Translations under genes and position numbers: made by a program
Assembly: GCA_002840715.1 (NCBI GenBank)
Contig: PHBW01000006.1
Location: 1 to 64,000 of the forward strand
Source of the DNA: Chloroflexi bacterium HGW-Chloroflexi-4
GTDB lineage: Bacteria > Chloroflexota > Anaerolineae > Anaerolineales > Anaerolineaceae
Direction of reading: 5' to 3'
DNA: 64,000 nucleotides
The notes under the pieces: model-generated
Database searches by the model: none
Seen by the model: only the letters and a program-made list of their open reading frames with translations
Told to the model about the DNA's origin: nothing
Part shown: piece after piece, positions 50,411 to 59,872 of the stretch
Layout of the letters: the number at the start of each line of letters is the position of its first letter
Position numbering within the stretch: position 1 is the first letter of the stretch

Positions 50411-52087
50411 ATGAGCGATAAACAAGTAATTTTTTCACTGGTCAAAGTCGGCCGGGTTTACCAACCCAACAACAAACAGGTCTTAAGGGATATTTCGTTG
50501 GGTTTCTATTACGGCGCCAAGATCGGTGTACTCGGCTTGAATGGGTCTGGTAAATCCAGCTTGCTCAAGATCATTGCGGGCAAAGACGATGGGTTCACCG
50601 GTGAGATGGTTTTTTCACCCGGCTATTCTGTGGGCATGCTTGAACAGGAACCCCATCTCGATGACACAAAGACCGTGCAGCAGGTGGTTGAAGAAGCTGT
50701 TCAGCCCCTGGTGGACGTGATGAAACGTTACGACGAGGTCAATAACCTCTTCGCCGAACCGGATGCCGATTTTGATGCTCTGCTGGCTGAACAGGCCAAA
50801 CTGCAGGAGCAGATCGAAAAGCATGATGGCTGGACGCTGCAGAACCGGCTTGATCTCGCCATGGATGCCCTGCGCTGCCCGCCGGGTGACGCCCCTGTTA
50901 AAAACCTCTCTGGGGGTGAACGCCGCCGTGTGGCCTTGACTCGTCTGCTTTTGACCGAACCTGATATTCTCTTGCTTGACGAGCCCACCAACCATCTGGA
51001 TGCCGAATCTGTGGCCTGGTTGGAAAAGCATTTGCAGCAGTACAAAGGCACCGTCATTGCTGTAACCCATGACCGCTACTTTTTGGATAATGTGGCCGGC
51101 TGGATTCTTGAACTGGATAAAGGTTTTGGCATCCCCTGGGAGGGTAACTACTCCTCCTGGTTGGAACAAAAAGAGGAACGTCTTCGCCGTGAAGAGAAAT
51201 CTGAAGGCAAGCGCATCAAAACCCTCGAACGCGAGTTGGAATGGATCCGCATGTCGCCCAAGGCGCGGCAATCCAAAGGTAAGGCGCGTTACACTGCATA
51301 CGAAAATCTGTTGTCTCAAGAAGCTGAAGACAGACGCGAAAATCTTGAAATCTACATTCCACCCGGACCTCGTTTGGGAGGCAAGGTGATTGATTTTACG
51401 AATGTCACCAAAGGCTATGGAGACCACTTATTGCTGGATAATTTGAATCTCAGTATTCCTGCTGGCAGCATCGTCGGCGTGATTGGACCCAACGGCGCTG
51501 GCAAGACCACCATGCTGCGCATCATCACTGGGCAGGAGACGCCAGACAGCGGCTCCGTTGAGATCGGTCAGACCGTCAAACTAACCTATGTAGATCAAAG
51601 CCGTGCCACCCTCGACCCCGAAAAATCCGTTTGGGAGGAGATCACCGGCGGTGAAGAGAATATCATGCTCGGCGGTGTTAAGAAGAATTCTCGTGCATAT
51701 GTGAGTGCTTTTAATTTTCAGGGTACCGACCAGCAAAAGAAAGTGGGAACTCTTTCTGGCGGCGAGCGCAACCGCGTTCATCTTGCCAAGATTTTGAAAG
51801 AGCAGGGCAACGTCATCCTGCTCGATGAGCCAACCAATGATTTGGATGTCAACACCCTGCGCGCGCTTGAAGAAGCCATTGAAAATTATGCCGGCTGTGC
51901 CGTGGTCGTCTCGCATGATCGCTGGTTCCTGGATCGCATCGCCACCCACATCCTCGCCTTTGAAGATGACAGCACCGCCTGGTTCCAACCCGGCAATTGG
52001 ACGGATTATGAAGTGGACCGCAAGAAACGTCTCGGTATCGCTGCAGACACTCCGCACCGTGTGCGATATCGCAAGTTGACCGTTTAA
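50411..52087 (+). CDS. ettA: ABC-F energy-dependent translational throttle protein
   Basis: EttA binds the ribosomal E site and gates the first translation steps by the ATP/ADP ratio. The 558-residue protein has two ATPase domains with Walker A motifs GLNGSGKSSL and GPNGAGKTTM, signature motifs LSGGERRRVAL and LSGGERNRVHL, and the charged inter-domain linker with ARQSKGKARYTAYENLLSQE, which is characteristic of EttA. Length and linker match EttA closely, with no extra C-terminal extension. It stands alone, with a strong terminator after the stop. Confidence 0.95.
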   Translation: MSDKQVIFSLVKVGRVYQPNNKQVLRDISLGFYYGAKIGVLGLNGSGKSSLLKIIAGKDDGFTGEMVFSPGYSVGMLEQEPHLDDTKTVQQVVEEAVQPLVDVMKRYDEVNNLFAEPDADFDALLAEQAKLQEQIEKHDGWTLQNRLDLAMDALRCPPGDAPVKNLSGGERRRVALTRLLLTEPDILLLDEPTNHLDAESVAWLEKHLQQYKGTVIAVTHDRYFLDNVAGWILELDKGFGIPWEGNYSSWLEQKEERLRREEKSEGKRIKTLERELEWIRMSPKARQSKGKARYTAYENLLSQEAEDRRENLEIYIPPGPRLGGKVIDFTNVTKGYGDHLLLDNLNLSIPAGSIVGVIGPNGAGKTTMLRIITGQETPDSGSVEIGQTVKLTYVDQSRATLDPEKSVWEEITGGEENIMLGGVKKNSRAYVSAFNFQGTDQQKKVGTLSGGERNRVHLAKILKEQGNVILLDEPTNDLDVNTLRALEEAIENYAGCAVVVSHDRWFLDRIATHILAFEDDSTAWFQPGNWTDYEVDRKKRLGIAADTPHRVRYRKLTV

Positions 52088-52108
52088 AAATCTGAAAATA
52101 ATTTTTCG

Positions 52109-52138
52109 CACACCCTTCAAGTTGAAGGGTGTGTTTTT
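52109..52138 (+). terminator. Intrinsic terminator after ettA
   Basis: CACACCCTTCAA is mirrored by TTGAAGGGTGTG with only a G between; a realistic loop opens a few central bases. A T run follows directly. Confidence 0.88.
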
Positions 52139-52234
52139 CACTTACTTCATCAAGATAAGATAGAATTATTAAATAGACGAACGCATGAAATCAGGCGGAT
52201 ACCATTTATGCAAGACCTTGTAATTGGAGTTCTA

Positions 52235-53719
52235 ATGGCAGATCACAAACTAAATCATCGACAGATACTTTCAGAAATAGCCCATCGGGCTATGCTTGAA
52301 AGAGATTTAATACCGGATTTTTCATCTGAAATCATGGCTGAATTGGACCAGCTATTATCTGGTTCACGACATCAGTTTATTGATCCGTCATTCACTCATA
52401 AAGACTTACGCGGCATGTTGTGGTGCTCCATTGATGATGACGATTCACTGGATCTTGATCAACTCACAGTGGCAGAAGAACTTCCCGATAAAACGGTGAA
52501 GGTTTATGTCGCCATCGCGGATGTGGATGCCCTGGTTAAAAAAGGGTCTGCCATCGACAAGCGTGCGCAGCACAACACCGCTACGGTTTACACAGTAGGG
52601 ATGATTTTTGCCATGCTGCCCGAGGCAATTTCTACGGGTTTGACCTCGCTCAATTTCAATCAGGACCGTTCTGCAGTTGTCGTTGAATTGACGATTAGTG
52701 AAGATGGCGCTTTGAAAGACTCCTCCATATATATGGGTTTGGTGAAAAATAAAGCCAAACTGGCATATAACAGTGTGGCTGACTGGCTCGAAGGGCAGGC
52801 TGAGTTTCCTCCAAACGGTGCAGCGGTTAAAGGTTTGGCTGAAAATCTGAAACTGCAAGACGCGGTGGCTCAAAAAATGAAAGGGTTCCGCCAACGCCAG
52901 GGCGCTTTAAGCCTTGAAACCATTGAGAGCAAACCGGTGTTTAGTGGTGACCAAATTCTTTCGATGGAATTTGCCACCAAAAATCGGGCGCGTGAAATTG
53001 TCGAAAATTTTATGATCTTCACCAACAGTGTGACTGCACGCTTTTTATCAAAGCATAACTATCCTTCCATTCGCCGTGTCGTGCATATTCCCGATCGCTG
53101 GGATCGCATTGTTGAAATTGCTGCCAGGTACAACCATCAATTGCCCGCGACCCCTGACGCGAAAGCCCTCGAAGCATTTTTAGTCAAACAACGCTCCGCA
53201 GATCCGCTGCGATTTTCAGACCTCTCACTCTCGGTGATCAAGCTGCTTGGTGCCGGGGCATACACGGCCACCCCACCTGAAGGATGGCCGCCCGGGCATT
53301 TTAGTTTGGCCGTCAAAGACTACGGGCACTCCACCGCACCCAATCGGCGTTTTACCGACCTCGTGACTCAGCGATTGGTTAAATCGGTGCTTAACAAAAC
53401 ACCTCAGCCTTATTCACTCGAAGAACTGAAAAGCATAGCCGAACAATGCACCTTCGCTGAAGATGCCGCCAATAAGGTGGAGCGTCAGGTCGAAAAATCC
53501 GCGGATGCCATGCTGCTCGAGAACCGCATTGGCGAACGCTTCGACGCCATCATCACTGGTGCGTCATCCAAAGGCACCTGGGTGCGGCTTTTGAGATTGC
53601 CTGTTGAGGGCAAATTAATGACCACTTTAAATCACCCCGATGTGGGAGATCGTGTCAAGGTGCAGTTGATCGGCGTGGATATCGATAAAGGGTTTATTGA
53701 CTTCAACGAAGTCAGTTAA
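52235..53719 (+). CDS. RNB-domain exoribonuclease (RNase II/R family)
   Basis: RNB enzymes degrade RNA 3' to 5'. The 494-residue protein has the metal-binding stretch CSIDDDDSLDLDQL near the N terminus and the hallmark HSTAPNRRFTDLVTQRL near residue 370. It lacks obvious cold-shock and S1 domains at the ends, so it is a compact form compared with RNase R (over 700 residues). The ATG at 52235 with GGAG before it is preferred; an earlier ATG at 52208 lacks a good site. A strong terminator follows the stop. Confidence 0.88.
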   Translation: MADHKLNHRQILSEIAHRAMLERDLIPDFSSEIMAELDQLLSGSRHQFIDPSFTHKDLRGMLWCSIDDDDSLDLDQLTVAEELPDKTVKVYVAIADVDALVKKGSAIDKRAQHNTATVYTVGMIFAMLPEAISTGLTSLNFNQDRSAVVVELTISEDGALKDSSIYMGLVKNKAKLAYNSVADWLEGQAEFPPNGAAVKGLAENLKLQDAVAQKMKGFRQRQGALSLETIESKPVFSGDQILSMEFATKNRAREIVENFMIFTNSVTARFLSKHNYPSIRRVVHIPDRWDRIVEIAARYNHQLPATPDAKALEAFLVKQRSADPLRFSDLSLSVIKLLGAGAYTATPPEGWPPGHFSLAVKDYGHSTAPNRRFTDLVTQRLVKSVLNKTPQPYSLEELKSIAEQCTFAEDAANKVERQVEKSADAMLLENRIGERFDAIITGASSKGTWVRLLRLPVEGKLMTTLNHPDVGDRVKVQLIGVDIDKGFIDFNEVS

Positions 53720-53735
53720 CAAAACCTGAAAAAAC

Positions 53736-53776
53736 AAAACCGCAGGAGGTATTTATGCTCCTGCGGTTTTGTTTTT
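53736..53776 (+). terminator. Intrinsic terminator after the RNB gene
   Basis: AAAACCGCAGGAG pairs with CTCCTGCGGTTTT around a 9-base loop, followed by GTTTTTTA. Confidence 0.92.
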
Positions 53777-53789
53777 TATACAAGATGGA

Positions 53790-54407
53790 TCAGGGTTGCT
53801 CGGCCAATTTCTTAAGCGTCAGCAGCATTTTGCGTTCCATGGTGAAAGAAATCGGACGGATCACTTCCCACATGCCGCCCACCATGTTGGTGCTGGTGCG
53901 GGTGATCAGCCGCGTGGTGCCGTCTGCTTGAGGAACCAGCACAAACTGCCAGACATCCACCCAGGCATCATTTTCTTTGTGCCCGTAAATCACCGCCTGG
54001 TTGGGAAGAGTTTCAACCACGATGTAAGGAGGAGGTGCAAAGTCACCGGCACACATTTTCATCTCATCGCCTGCGGCCAGATTCTGCCACTCAGGCCGGA
54101 TGGTTTCGTCCTTTGCCATTTTGCAGCCAACCAAATTTTCAAGCCAGGTGTAGCTGTACATGCCGGATTTATCTGCTCCGATCTGCAAGATCCACGGATA
54201 GATCTTTTCAGCTGGAGCGTTGATGGTCACAGCCCGGTTTGCGACGCGTCCGGGATTGCTGTGGTATTTATCACCTGGCAATTCCATCAGTCTCTCTTCG
54301 GGTGTGGTGCGCCAACGGTCCATCCACGGCGTAAGGAGAACCGCCATCAGAACAACAATTCCAAGAATCACAACCAATATCACCAAAACCAGTAGGAACT
54401 TTTTCAT
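53790..54407 (-). CDS. Membrane-anchored SRPBCC/START-like protein
   Basis: The 205-residue product has one N-terminal helix (LLVLVILVVILGIVVLMAVLL), then a domain with the SRPBCC pattern: NRAVTINAPAEKIYPWILQIG, GDEMKMC and VDVWQFVLVPQADGTTRLI. SRPBCC folds bind hydrophobic ligands. The Trp-Leu rich stretch after the helix (GMYSYTWLENLVGC) is common in the family. It faces the RNB gene across a terminator. The ligand is unknown. Confidence 0.85.
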   Translation of the reverse strand: MKKFLLVLVILVVILGIVVLMAVLLTPWMDRWRTTPEERLMELPGDKYHSNPGRVANRAVTINAPAEKIYPWILQIGADKSGMYSYTWLENLVGCKMAKDETIRPEWQNLAAGDEMKMCAGDFAPPPYIVVETLPNQAVIYGHKENDAWVDVWQFVLVPQADGTTRLITRTSTNMVGGMWEVIRPISFTMERKMLLTLKKLAEQP

Positions 54408-54629
54408 AAAACACCTTCCAAAATAATAATTTTATAGTAAGAACTAATGCAGATGCGTATGTTTTGCTTTCATTGTTTCATGAGTAATACTACATTGGAT
54501 AGCAGTGTTCTTTATTATCCTTAAGTACAGGTTGTTACAGTCCGGAAGTACAGTAATTTTTTACATTGGATATGATAATATTTTCTTGCAGAGGTAATTA
54601 ATCATCCATTGTGAGAGGTTTATATCATT

Positions 54630-55355
54630 ATGCAGAATATAGAAAGACGAGCCTGGTTCATGCTCCCCATTCGGTTGATATTGTTTGCTGGAATTCAAGC
54701 ATTATTTGCCTTGGGTTTTTTCTTTTTTGGAGACAAGCAAGCTTGGAATTCTTCGGCAAACTGGTGGCCGATGGTTGTTTTCATCGCCAATCTGGTTTGT
54801 CTATTGCTCCTCGTTCGTTTTTACAAGGAAGAAGAAGACAGTTTTTGGAGAATATTCAAATTCCAAAAAGAATTCGTAGGCAAAGACTTGCTTGCCGTTT
54901 TGGGTTTTCTTGTGGTTGCGGGCCCAGTTGCATTTTTGCCAAATATGCTTCTGGGTAATCTTTTTTTTGGCGATATCAATAATGCCGTGGCTTTGTTTAT
55001 CAGACCTTTACCAATGTGGGCGGCAATCACAAGCATTGTTTTATTTCCTGTAACTCAAGGGCTGGTTGAAATTCCAACCTACATGGTATTTGTGATGCCC
55101 CGCCTTGAAAAAAGTGGATTTTCGCGTTGGGCATCCATTCTACTGCCAACATTATTTCTTGCAGCACAGCATATAGCGATCCCCCTGATCTTCAATATGA
55201 ATTTCATCCTTTGGCGCTTTCTCATGTTCTTGCCGTTTGCATTATTAATCGCACTGTTGATTAACTGGCGACCGAGATTATTGCCCTACATCGCTATCAT
55301 TCATGTATTGATGGATGTCTCTACTGCTGTAATGCTTCTTCCGCTGGCATATTAA
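54630..55355 (+). CDS. CPBP-like multispanning membrane protein
   Basis: The 241-residue protein has about seven helices. Three features suggest the CPBP (ABI/Rce1-like) intramembrane protease fold: LVEIPTYMVFVMPRL at motif 1, FLAAQHIAIPL with a conserved His at motif 2, and IHVLMDVS at motif 3. The usual paired glutamates of motif 1 are reduced to one, so catalysis is uncertain. It begins MQNIERRAWFMLPIRL. No partner gene is evident. A terminator follows the stop. Confidence 0.6.
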   Translation: MQNIERRAWFMLPIRLILFAGIQALFALGFFFFGDKQAWNSSANWWPMVVFIANLVCLLLLVRFYKEEEDSFWRIFKFQKEFVGKDLLAVLGFLVVAGPVAFLPNMLLGNLFFGDINNAVALFIRPLPMWAAITSIVLFPVTQGLVEIPTYMVFVMPRLEKSGFSRWASILLPTLFLAAQHIAIPLIFNMNFILWRFLMFLPFALLIALLINWRPRLLPYIAIIHVLMDVSTAVMLLPLAY

Positions 55356-55376
55356 TAGGACGATCTTTTTTTACAA

Positions 55377-55407
55377 ACAATACCTCCCGAAATCGGAGAG
55401 GTATTGT
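55377..55407 (+). terminator. Hairpin after the CPBP-like gene
   Basis: ACAATACCTC pairs with GAGGTATTGT and an inner CCGA/TCGG extends the stem, followed by a T-rich tail. Confidence 0.75.
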
Positions 55408-55534
55408 TGTTTAATCTCTTATTTCCTTTGTTACCAATTTACTTGTCGATGAAAAGAGGTGTAAAAAACTGAATATGCACCTTGTTCACTTAAGCAAAAC
55501 AAGCAAGAAACCATTAAATCTTGTTTTGTTATGA

Positions 55535-56152
55535 TCAAGTTCGCGCATCGATCTGTACATAAAACCCGGCATATCGTTTTATGATTGTATAGAGTAAAAA
55601 CAAGGAAATGCCAAGGGAAAGCACCAGAAATATTGTAATAATCAAATCTCCAACCCACAATTGAATATGATACAAATCACCCATAAAACCGTAAATAAAC
55701 CCGATTGTCTCACATACAAGATCGAATGTAGGTCTTAGACATAAAATCATGAACAAGAAACCGACCCATAATGCGTTTTTTGACTGATTACGCAGCATAA
55801 CTACAGCCCCGACCAAAATAGATGCAAAGTCAAGAATATAAGGAGCACCTGTCATGGACATGTTTTGCCAGAAGCCATTTAAACCCGTGGTCCTAACCCA
55901 GGCTACAGCGAATACACCTTCCCAGAAATTTGGGATGAGTTTTAATTCGGTCACTTTCCCGCCAGCAATGATGGTACCCAATGCATGACTCAACTCATGA
56001 ATAGGTGCATAAGTGAGGTACCACAATATGGGAATCACAAAAAGACAAAGGATAACCTTTTTGAGAGGCCACTTTCCGCGTAAATATAACCATAACAAGG
56101 GAAGAACGATTACGACTAAGACTTCCAAGGTGGTGAACATTAGGGTTGGCAT
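55535..56152 (-). CDS. Membrane protein with HEXXH motif (M50-like)
   Basis: The 205-residue protein has about five or six helices. PIHELSHALGTIIAGGKV contains HEXXH, the zinc-binding motif, near the end of the second helix, as in site-2-type (M50) intramembrane metalloproteases. A second conserved acidic motif of the M50 family is not obvious; FDLVCE and FMGD are candidates. The function could be intramembrane proteolysis, but the family is not identified with confidence. It is transcribed away from the ABC-2 genes at 56280 onward. Confidence 0.6.
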   Translation of the reverse strand: MPTLMFTTLEVLVVIVLPLLWLYLRGKWPLKKVILCLFVIPILWYLTYAPIHELSHALGTIIAGGKVTELKLIPNFWEGVFAVAWVRTTGLNGFWQNMSMTGAPYILDFASILVGAVVMLRNQSKNALWVGFLFMILCLRPTFDLVCETIGFIYGFMGDLYHIQLWVGDLIITIFLVLSLGISLFLLYTIIKRYAGFYVQIDART

Positions 56153-56279
56153 TTTATAATTTTCCTTATGAATTACGTTTGGACGGATTTCGACAACTCA
56201 AAAGATTCAAAGCAATTTTTCTTGTTCAAACCTTTTGAATTGTCTGTTAATTTTTGGTTGATAAGTAATCCGGGTTGAT

Positions 56280-57473
56280 TTATTCCGTTTTAAACTTCCA
56301 GTTTGCCAGCAAGAAAAACACAACCGCGTATCCAAGCAAGGCGGCAGCCGGCAGCCATGCAGATTCAAGCCCCAGCCCTCTCACAAGAATATTTTTGAAT
56401 CCGTCCATAGCCCAGGCAAGGGGGGTGATATGTCCGATCGATTGGAAGGTTTTGCCGGTAAACTCCAAAGGCACCCATGCTCCTCCAAGTCCTGCAAAAA
56501 GAAACATACAAATCAGTGAAAAACTTATCACTTGTTCTTCGCCTTTTGCCAATGTTCCAATCAAAAGACCCAAACCGGCGATGCACAAACTGGCAGTTAA
56601 TGCGATGAGTAATGTTGCCAGCGGCTGACTGAAATAATTAAGTTTCAACACCAGATCGCCGAAAGTAATCAACAAGATAAACTGAGCCAGAATCATAATA
56701 ACAACAGATAGGTAATGCCCAACTAAAATTTGCATGCGGCTCGTCGATGTGGTCATCAGACGCTGTAAACAATTATTTTTACGTTCAGCCACAATGACGA
56801 GAGCGCAGGTCATCAATCCGGCTACGGCAAATTGAAGGATCATCCCGGGTGAGCTGTGTGCAAATAAGTTCTCCTTCGTTTCACCATCACTGGTTGGTTC
56901 ATTAACCTTGATATCATTCTTTTCCTGACTCAAGATTACAGGCGGAGTTTGCCAAGCCAGTAGCGCATTTTTCAAAACCTCATCAAAGTTCGTTGTATTT
57001 GCAGGGGTCATTACTTTAGCTGTCTGTATTGCACTGTTCAGTCGATTGGCTTGGACGTCAATTTCGGTTTGAATACTCATTCCATCAATCGAAGCGCTAT
57101 CCACCCATAGAATGAGCTGCATGGGATGGTCACTTTTTAATGAATCTCCATATCCAGCCGGGATTATTAATGCGGCGGTCAAGTCTTTTTTTGTGACCTG
57201 GTTAATTAGTTTTTCTTCTTCACCAGCTTCCAGTCGGATCAACGTCGATTTCGACAGATTTGCTTCCAATTCTTGCCCAATCAGAGACCGGTTGTCATAG
57301 TTGATGAACCCCACTGGCAGCCTGGTATCTTGTTCCTGATTTGAGTTGCCGCTAAATGCAAAACCGAATAGGAAGGTAAATGCGATTGGCATGATCAAAA
57401 GGAACAGAAAAGATTTCCAATCACGAATGATTTGTGTCAAGTCTTTCAATGCAATATTGATTATGGATGACAT
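56280..57473 (-). CDS. ABC-2 type exporter permease (second subunit)
   Basis: The 397-residue protein has an N-terminal helix (FLFLLIMPIAFTFLFGFAF), a long extracellular loop of about 190 residues, and five C-terminal helices, as in NatB/YhaP-type exporters. GGAGTATCAC precedes the ATG at 57473. It follows a similar permease gene by 31 bases, and together with the ATPase at 58757 they form a complete exporter. A drug, lipid or peptide export role is likely from context; the substrate is not known. Confidence 0.88.
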   Translation of the reverse strand: MSSIINIALKDLTQIIRDWKSFLFLLIMPIAFTFLFGFAFSGNSNQEQDTRLPVGFINYDNRSLIGQELEANLSKSTLIRLEAGEEEKLINQVTKKDLTAALIIPAGYGDSLKSDHPMQLILWVDSASIDGMSIQTEIDVQANRLNSAIQTAKVMTPANTTNFDEVLKNALLAWQTPPVILSQEKNDIKVNEPTSDGETKENLFAHSSPGMILQFAVAGLMTCALVIVAERKNNCLQRLMTTSTSRMQILVGHYLSVVIMILAQFILLITFGDLVLKLNYFSQPLATLLIALTASLCIAGLGLLIGTLAKGEEQVISFSLICMFLFAGLGGAWVPLEFTGKTFQSIGHITPLAWAMDGFKNILVRGLGLESAWLPAAALLGYAVVFFLLANWKFKTE

Positions 57474-57504
57474 GTGATACTCCAATTATTTGATTCGAAA
57501 ACAA

Positions 57505-58746
57505 TCACGCAAATCGGCTTTTCAACCGCGCAACACCCACCACAAAAAACAGGATGCTCATGGCAAACATGACGAGGGCGAAGGGCAAAATTGTTTCTAC
57601 TGCTGCGCCGTCCATTGTCGCGAGGATGGCACGGGTTGCCCATCCCTGCGGAGTGAAGAGCGGAACGATACCCAGCGGAGCCCCTTGCGGGTTGCCGGTG
57701 AAAATATTAACCATCCCCAGCATGCCTGTGACAGTCAACAATCCGCCGAAAATCACTCCGCTTTGTTTTGTGTTTTTAAGAAAAGACACCAGCAGGATTC
57801 CAAACGTGGATGCGGCAACTGCAATCGCCAGCGCGGAGAGACCTGCCGAGGTTAGCAGTCCCCATTGGATGCCGAAAATCAATCTGGCTGCCAGCATCAG
57901 CACGGTAATCTGCACGATCACCGTCAACCCGACAGAGTAGATTTTTCCGCGCATGATTTCTGTCTGGGCGGTCGGCGTGGTCAGCATTCTTTGCAAAGTG
58001 CCTTCTTCATCTTCACGCAAAATGGAGTTGGCGCTGTTTGCACCTGTAAAAAAGGCATAGAAGATCATCATGCCTGCCATGATCGGTCCGACTAAAGCTA
58101 ACATGGGGCTTCTTTCAGGCAGCGTGGCAGGCGTACGCAGATCGATCATCGGTGTTTTGTCGGATGAGAATTCCGTGACAGACATGTATTCATCGACAAT
58201 GCGGTTGATTTCTTCATAATGAAGTGTTCCACTTTCAGCCATTTTCAATGATTCGGCCACGGTGATTTTGATTCCCGCATAACCATCCAGCACCTGATTC
58301 ACCACTGAACGCACCACCTGGGGACCCAGGGTTAAAGTCGGATCCTGAATGAACTCAATTTCAATTTTGGCAGCGGTGTCTGAAAACGAGTCAGAGAAAT
58401 TTTCAGGGATGATAATGGCAACCCCTGCTTGCTGGGCGTCCACCATCTCACGTGCGGCGGCTGCATCTTCGACCAGGGTGATTTCCATCAAGTCTTTCAG
58501 CCCTTCACTTTGCAGGGCATCCACCAGGGTTTGACCGAGCTGCCCGGTCTGAGCGTTTCCGGAATCCAGGTTGACAAGCGCAACTTTGATGGCTGTGAGT
58601 GTTGGAGCATCATTGTCTTTTATGTTGCCAAACATCACAAAAAACATACCTGTCACCAGCAAGGGGATGACGAACATGAAAAGCAGCGCAAATGTGTTGC
58701 GGAAGGAGCGTCGCATGTCATTGAGAGCGATCGTTAATGATTTCAT
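57505..58746 (-). CDS. ABC-2 type exporter permease (first subunit)
   Basis: The 413-residue protein has the same layout as its neighbour: helix FALLFMFVIPLLVTGMFFVMF, an extracellular domain, and a C-terminal helix bundle including MAGMMIFYAFFTGANSANSI. GGGAGAGAT lies before the ATG at 58746, ten bases after the ATPase stop. The two permeases have clear similarity in layout and are probably paralogues forming a heterodimer. Confidence 0.88.
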   Translation of the reverse strand: MKSLTIALNDMRRSFRNTFALLFMFVIPLLVTGMFFVMFGNIKDNDAPTLTAIKVALVNLDSGNAQTGQLGQTLVDALQSEGLKDLMEITLVEDAAAAREMVDAQQAGVAIIIPENFSDSFSDTAAKIEIEFIQDPTLTLGPQVVRSVVNQVLDGYAGIKITVAESLKMAESGTLHYEEINRIVDEYMSVTEFSSDKTPMIDLRTPATLPERSPMLALVGPIMAGMMIFYAFFTGANSANSILREDEEGTLQRMLTTPTAQTEIMRGKIYSVGLTVIVQITVLMLAARLIFGIQWGLLTSAGLSALAIAVAASTFGILLVSFLKNTKQSGVIFGGLLTVTGMLGMVNIFTGNPQGAPLGIVPLFTPQGWATRAILATMDGAAVETILPFALVMFAMSILFFVVGVARLKSRFA

Positions 58747-58756
58747 ATCTCTCCCT

Positions 58757-59722
58757 TTAAGCATCCCTGAGGGCGCGGCCGGTCAGGTGCAAAAAGACGG
58801 TTTCAAGGTTGGGTTCTTGAATCTCAACCGAAGTGATGCGAATGGCTTTTGCGGCTGCAGCTTCAAACAAACGCGGCAGCACCAGGTTGGAGTCGTCAAC
58901 TAACAGATTTATTTTGGATTCATCAACCGCCAGTGTTGAGACACCTTTGCAGTTCTTCCACGGTTCAACCATGGTTTCGGGTTCGGCGTTGATTGAAAGC
59001 GAGATGCGTGTTTTTTGTCCAACCAGGTGGATCAGGTTTTCATGACTGTCGTTAGCAATGATCTTACCGTGGTCCATGATGGCGATGCGGTCCGATAGTT
59101 CCTGCGCTTCTTCCATGTAATGGGTGGTATAGAGCACGGTCATGCCCTGGTTTTTCAAGGCGATGACGCCGTCCAAAATACTACGTCTGCTCTGCGGATC
59201 AATGCCCACCGTAGGTTCATCCATGTAAATCACTTTAGGCTGGTGCAGCAAAGCCACACCAATGTTCACCCTGCGCTTCATACCACCGGAGTACTTGCTG
59301 ATGCGTTCGTTGGCGCGGTCAGTTAATCCGATCAGATCAAGCACTTCTGCGACCCTGGTTTTTATTTGGGCGCCTTTCAAACCGTACATCTTAGCCCAAA
59401 AAACCAGGTTCTCACGTGCTGAAAGATCTTGATAAAGGGCGATATCCTGAGGCACCACGCCAATCAAAGCTTTGGCAGCCAAAGGCTCTGTGATTAATGA
59501 ACGCCCCATTATGCGGATGTCGCTGGTGCCGGTGGCACTGTTATCCGGTTTCAATAAGGCAGAAAGCATTGAAATGGTGGTGGTCTTGCCTGCGCCGTTG
59601 GGACCTAACAAGCTGAAGATTTCACCCGGGTTCACTTCAAAGCTGACGCCGTCCACAGCTTTCAAGCTGTGCCCATTACGAAAGGTTTTGTGAAGATTTT
59701 GAACTAAAAGTGCAGGTTGCAT
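58757..59722 (-). CDS. ABC exporter ATPase
   Basis: The 321-residue ATPase has Walker A GPNGAGKTT, the Q-loop VPQDIALYQDLS, signature KYSGGMKRRVNIG and Walker B VIYMDEPTVGID. A C-terminal domain of about 90 residues is typical of the NatA/DrrA type. AGGAGAAACC precedes the ATG at 59722. It heads the three-gene exporter and is divergent from the sensor kinase gene, which may control it. Confidence 0.95.
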   Translation of the reverse strand: MQPALLVQNLHKTFRNGHSLKAVDGVSFEVNPGEIFSLLGPNGAGKTTTISMLSALLKPDNSATGTSDIRIMGRSLITEPLAAKALIGVVPQDIALYQDLSARENLVFWAKMYGLKGAQIKTRVAEVLDLIGLTDRANERISKYSGGMKRRVNIGVALLHQPKVIYMDEPTVGIDPQSRRSILDGVIALKNQGMTVLYTTHYMEEAQELSDRIAIMDHGKIIANDSHENLIHLVGQKTRISLSINAEPETMVEPWKNCKGVSTLAVDESKINLLVDDSNLVLPRLFEAAAAKAIRITSVEIQEPNLETVFLHLTGRALRDA

Positions 59723-59860
59723 TTGGTTTCTCCTGTTATTAATAAGTCGTAATTAGTTTACAGTTCATCCAGGGTTGTTGCCATTGGCCGATGGGCTGGA
59801 TTTCACCTGTACTTTCGTACAATGTCCGGAGCGGCAGTGGCTAAACAGAGAAAGTGGGAA

Positions 59861-59866
59861 TACAAT
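59861..59866 (+). promoter_or_regulatory. Possible -10 element of the histidine kinase gene
   Basis: TACAAT ends 6 bases before the ATG at 59873 and no Shine-Dalgarno sequence is present, which would give a leaderless message. The -35 is unclear. Confidence 0.35.
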
Positions 59867-59872
59867 TAATTT

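Noticed and set aside
50615-51427. 270-residue minus-strand frame inside ettA
   Set aside because: Antisense of a well-conserved ABC-F gene.
53769-54395. 208-residue plus-strand frame opposite the SRPBCC gene
   Set aside because: Antisense of a gene with signal-anchor and SRPBCC features, and it starts inside the RNB terminator.
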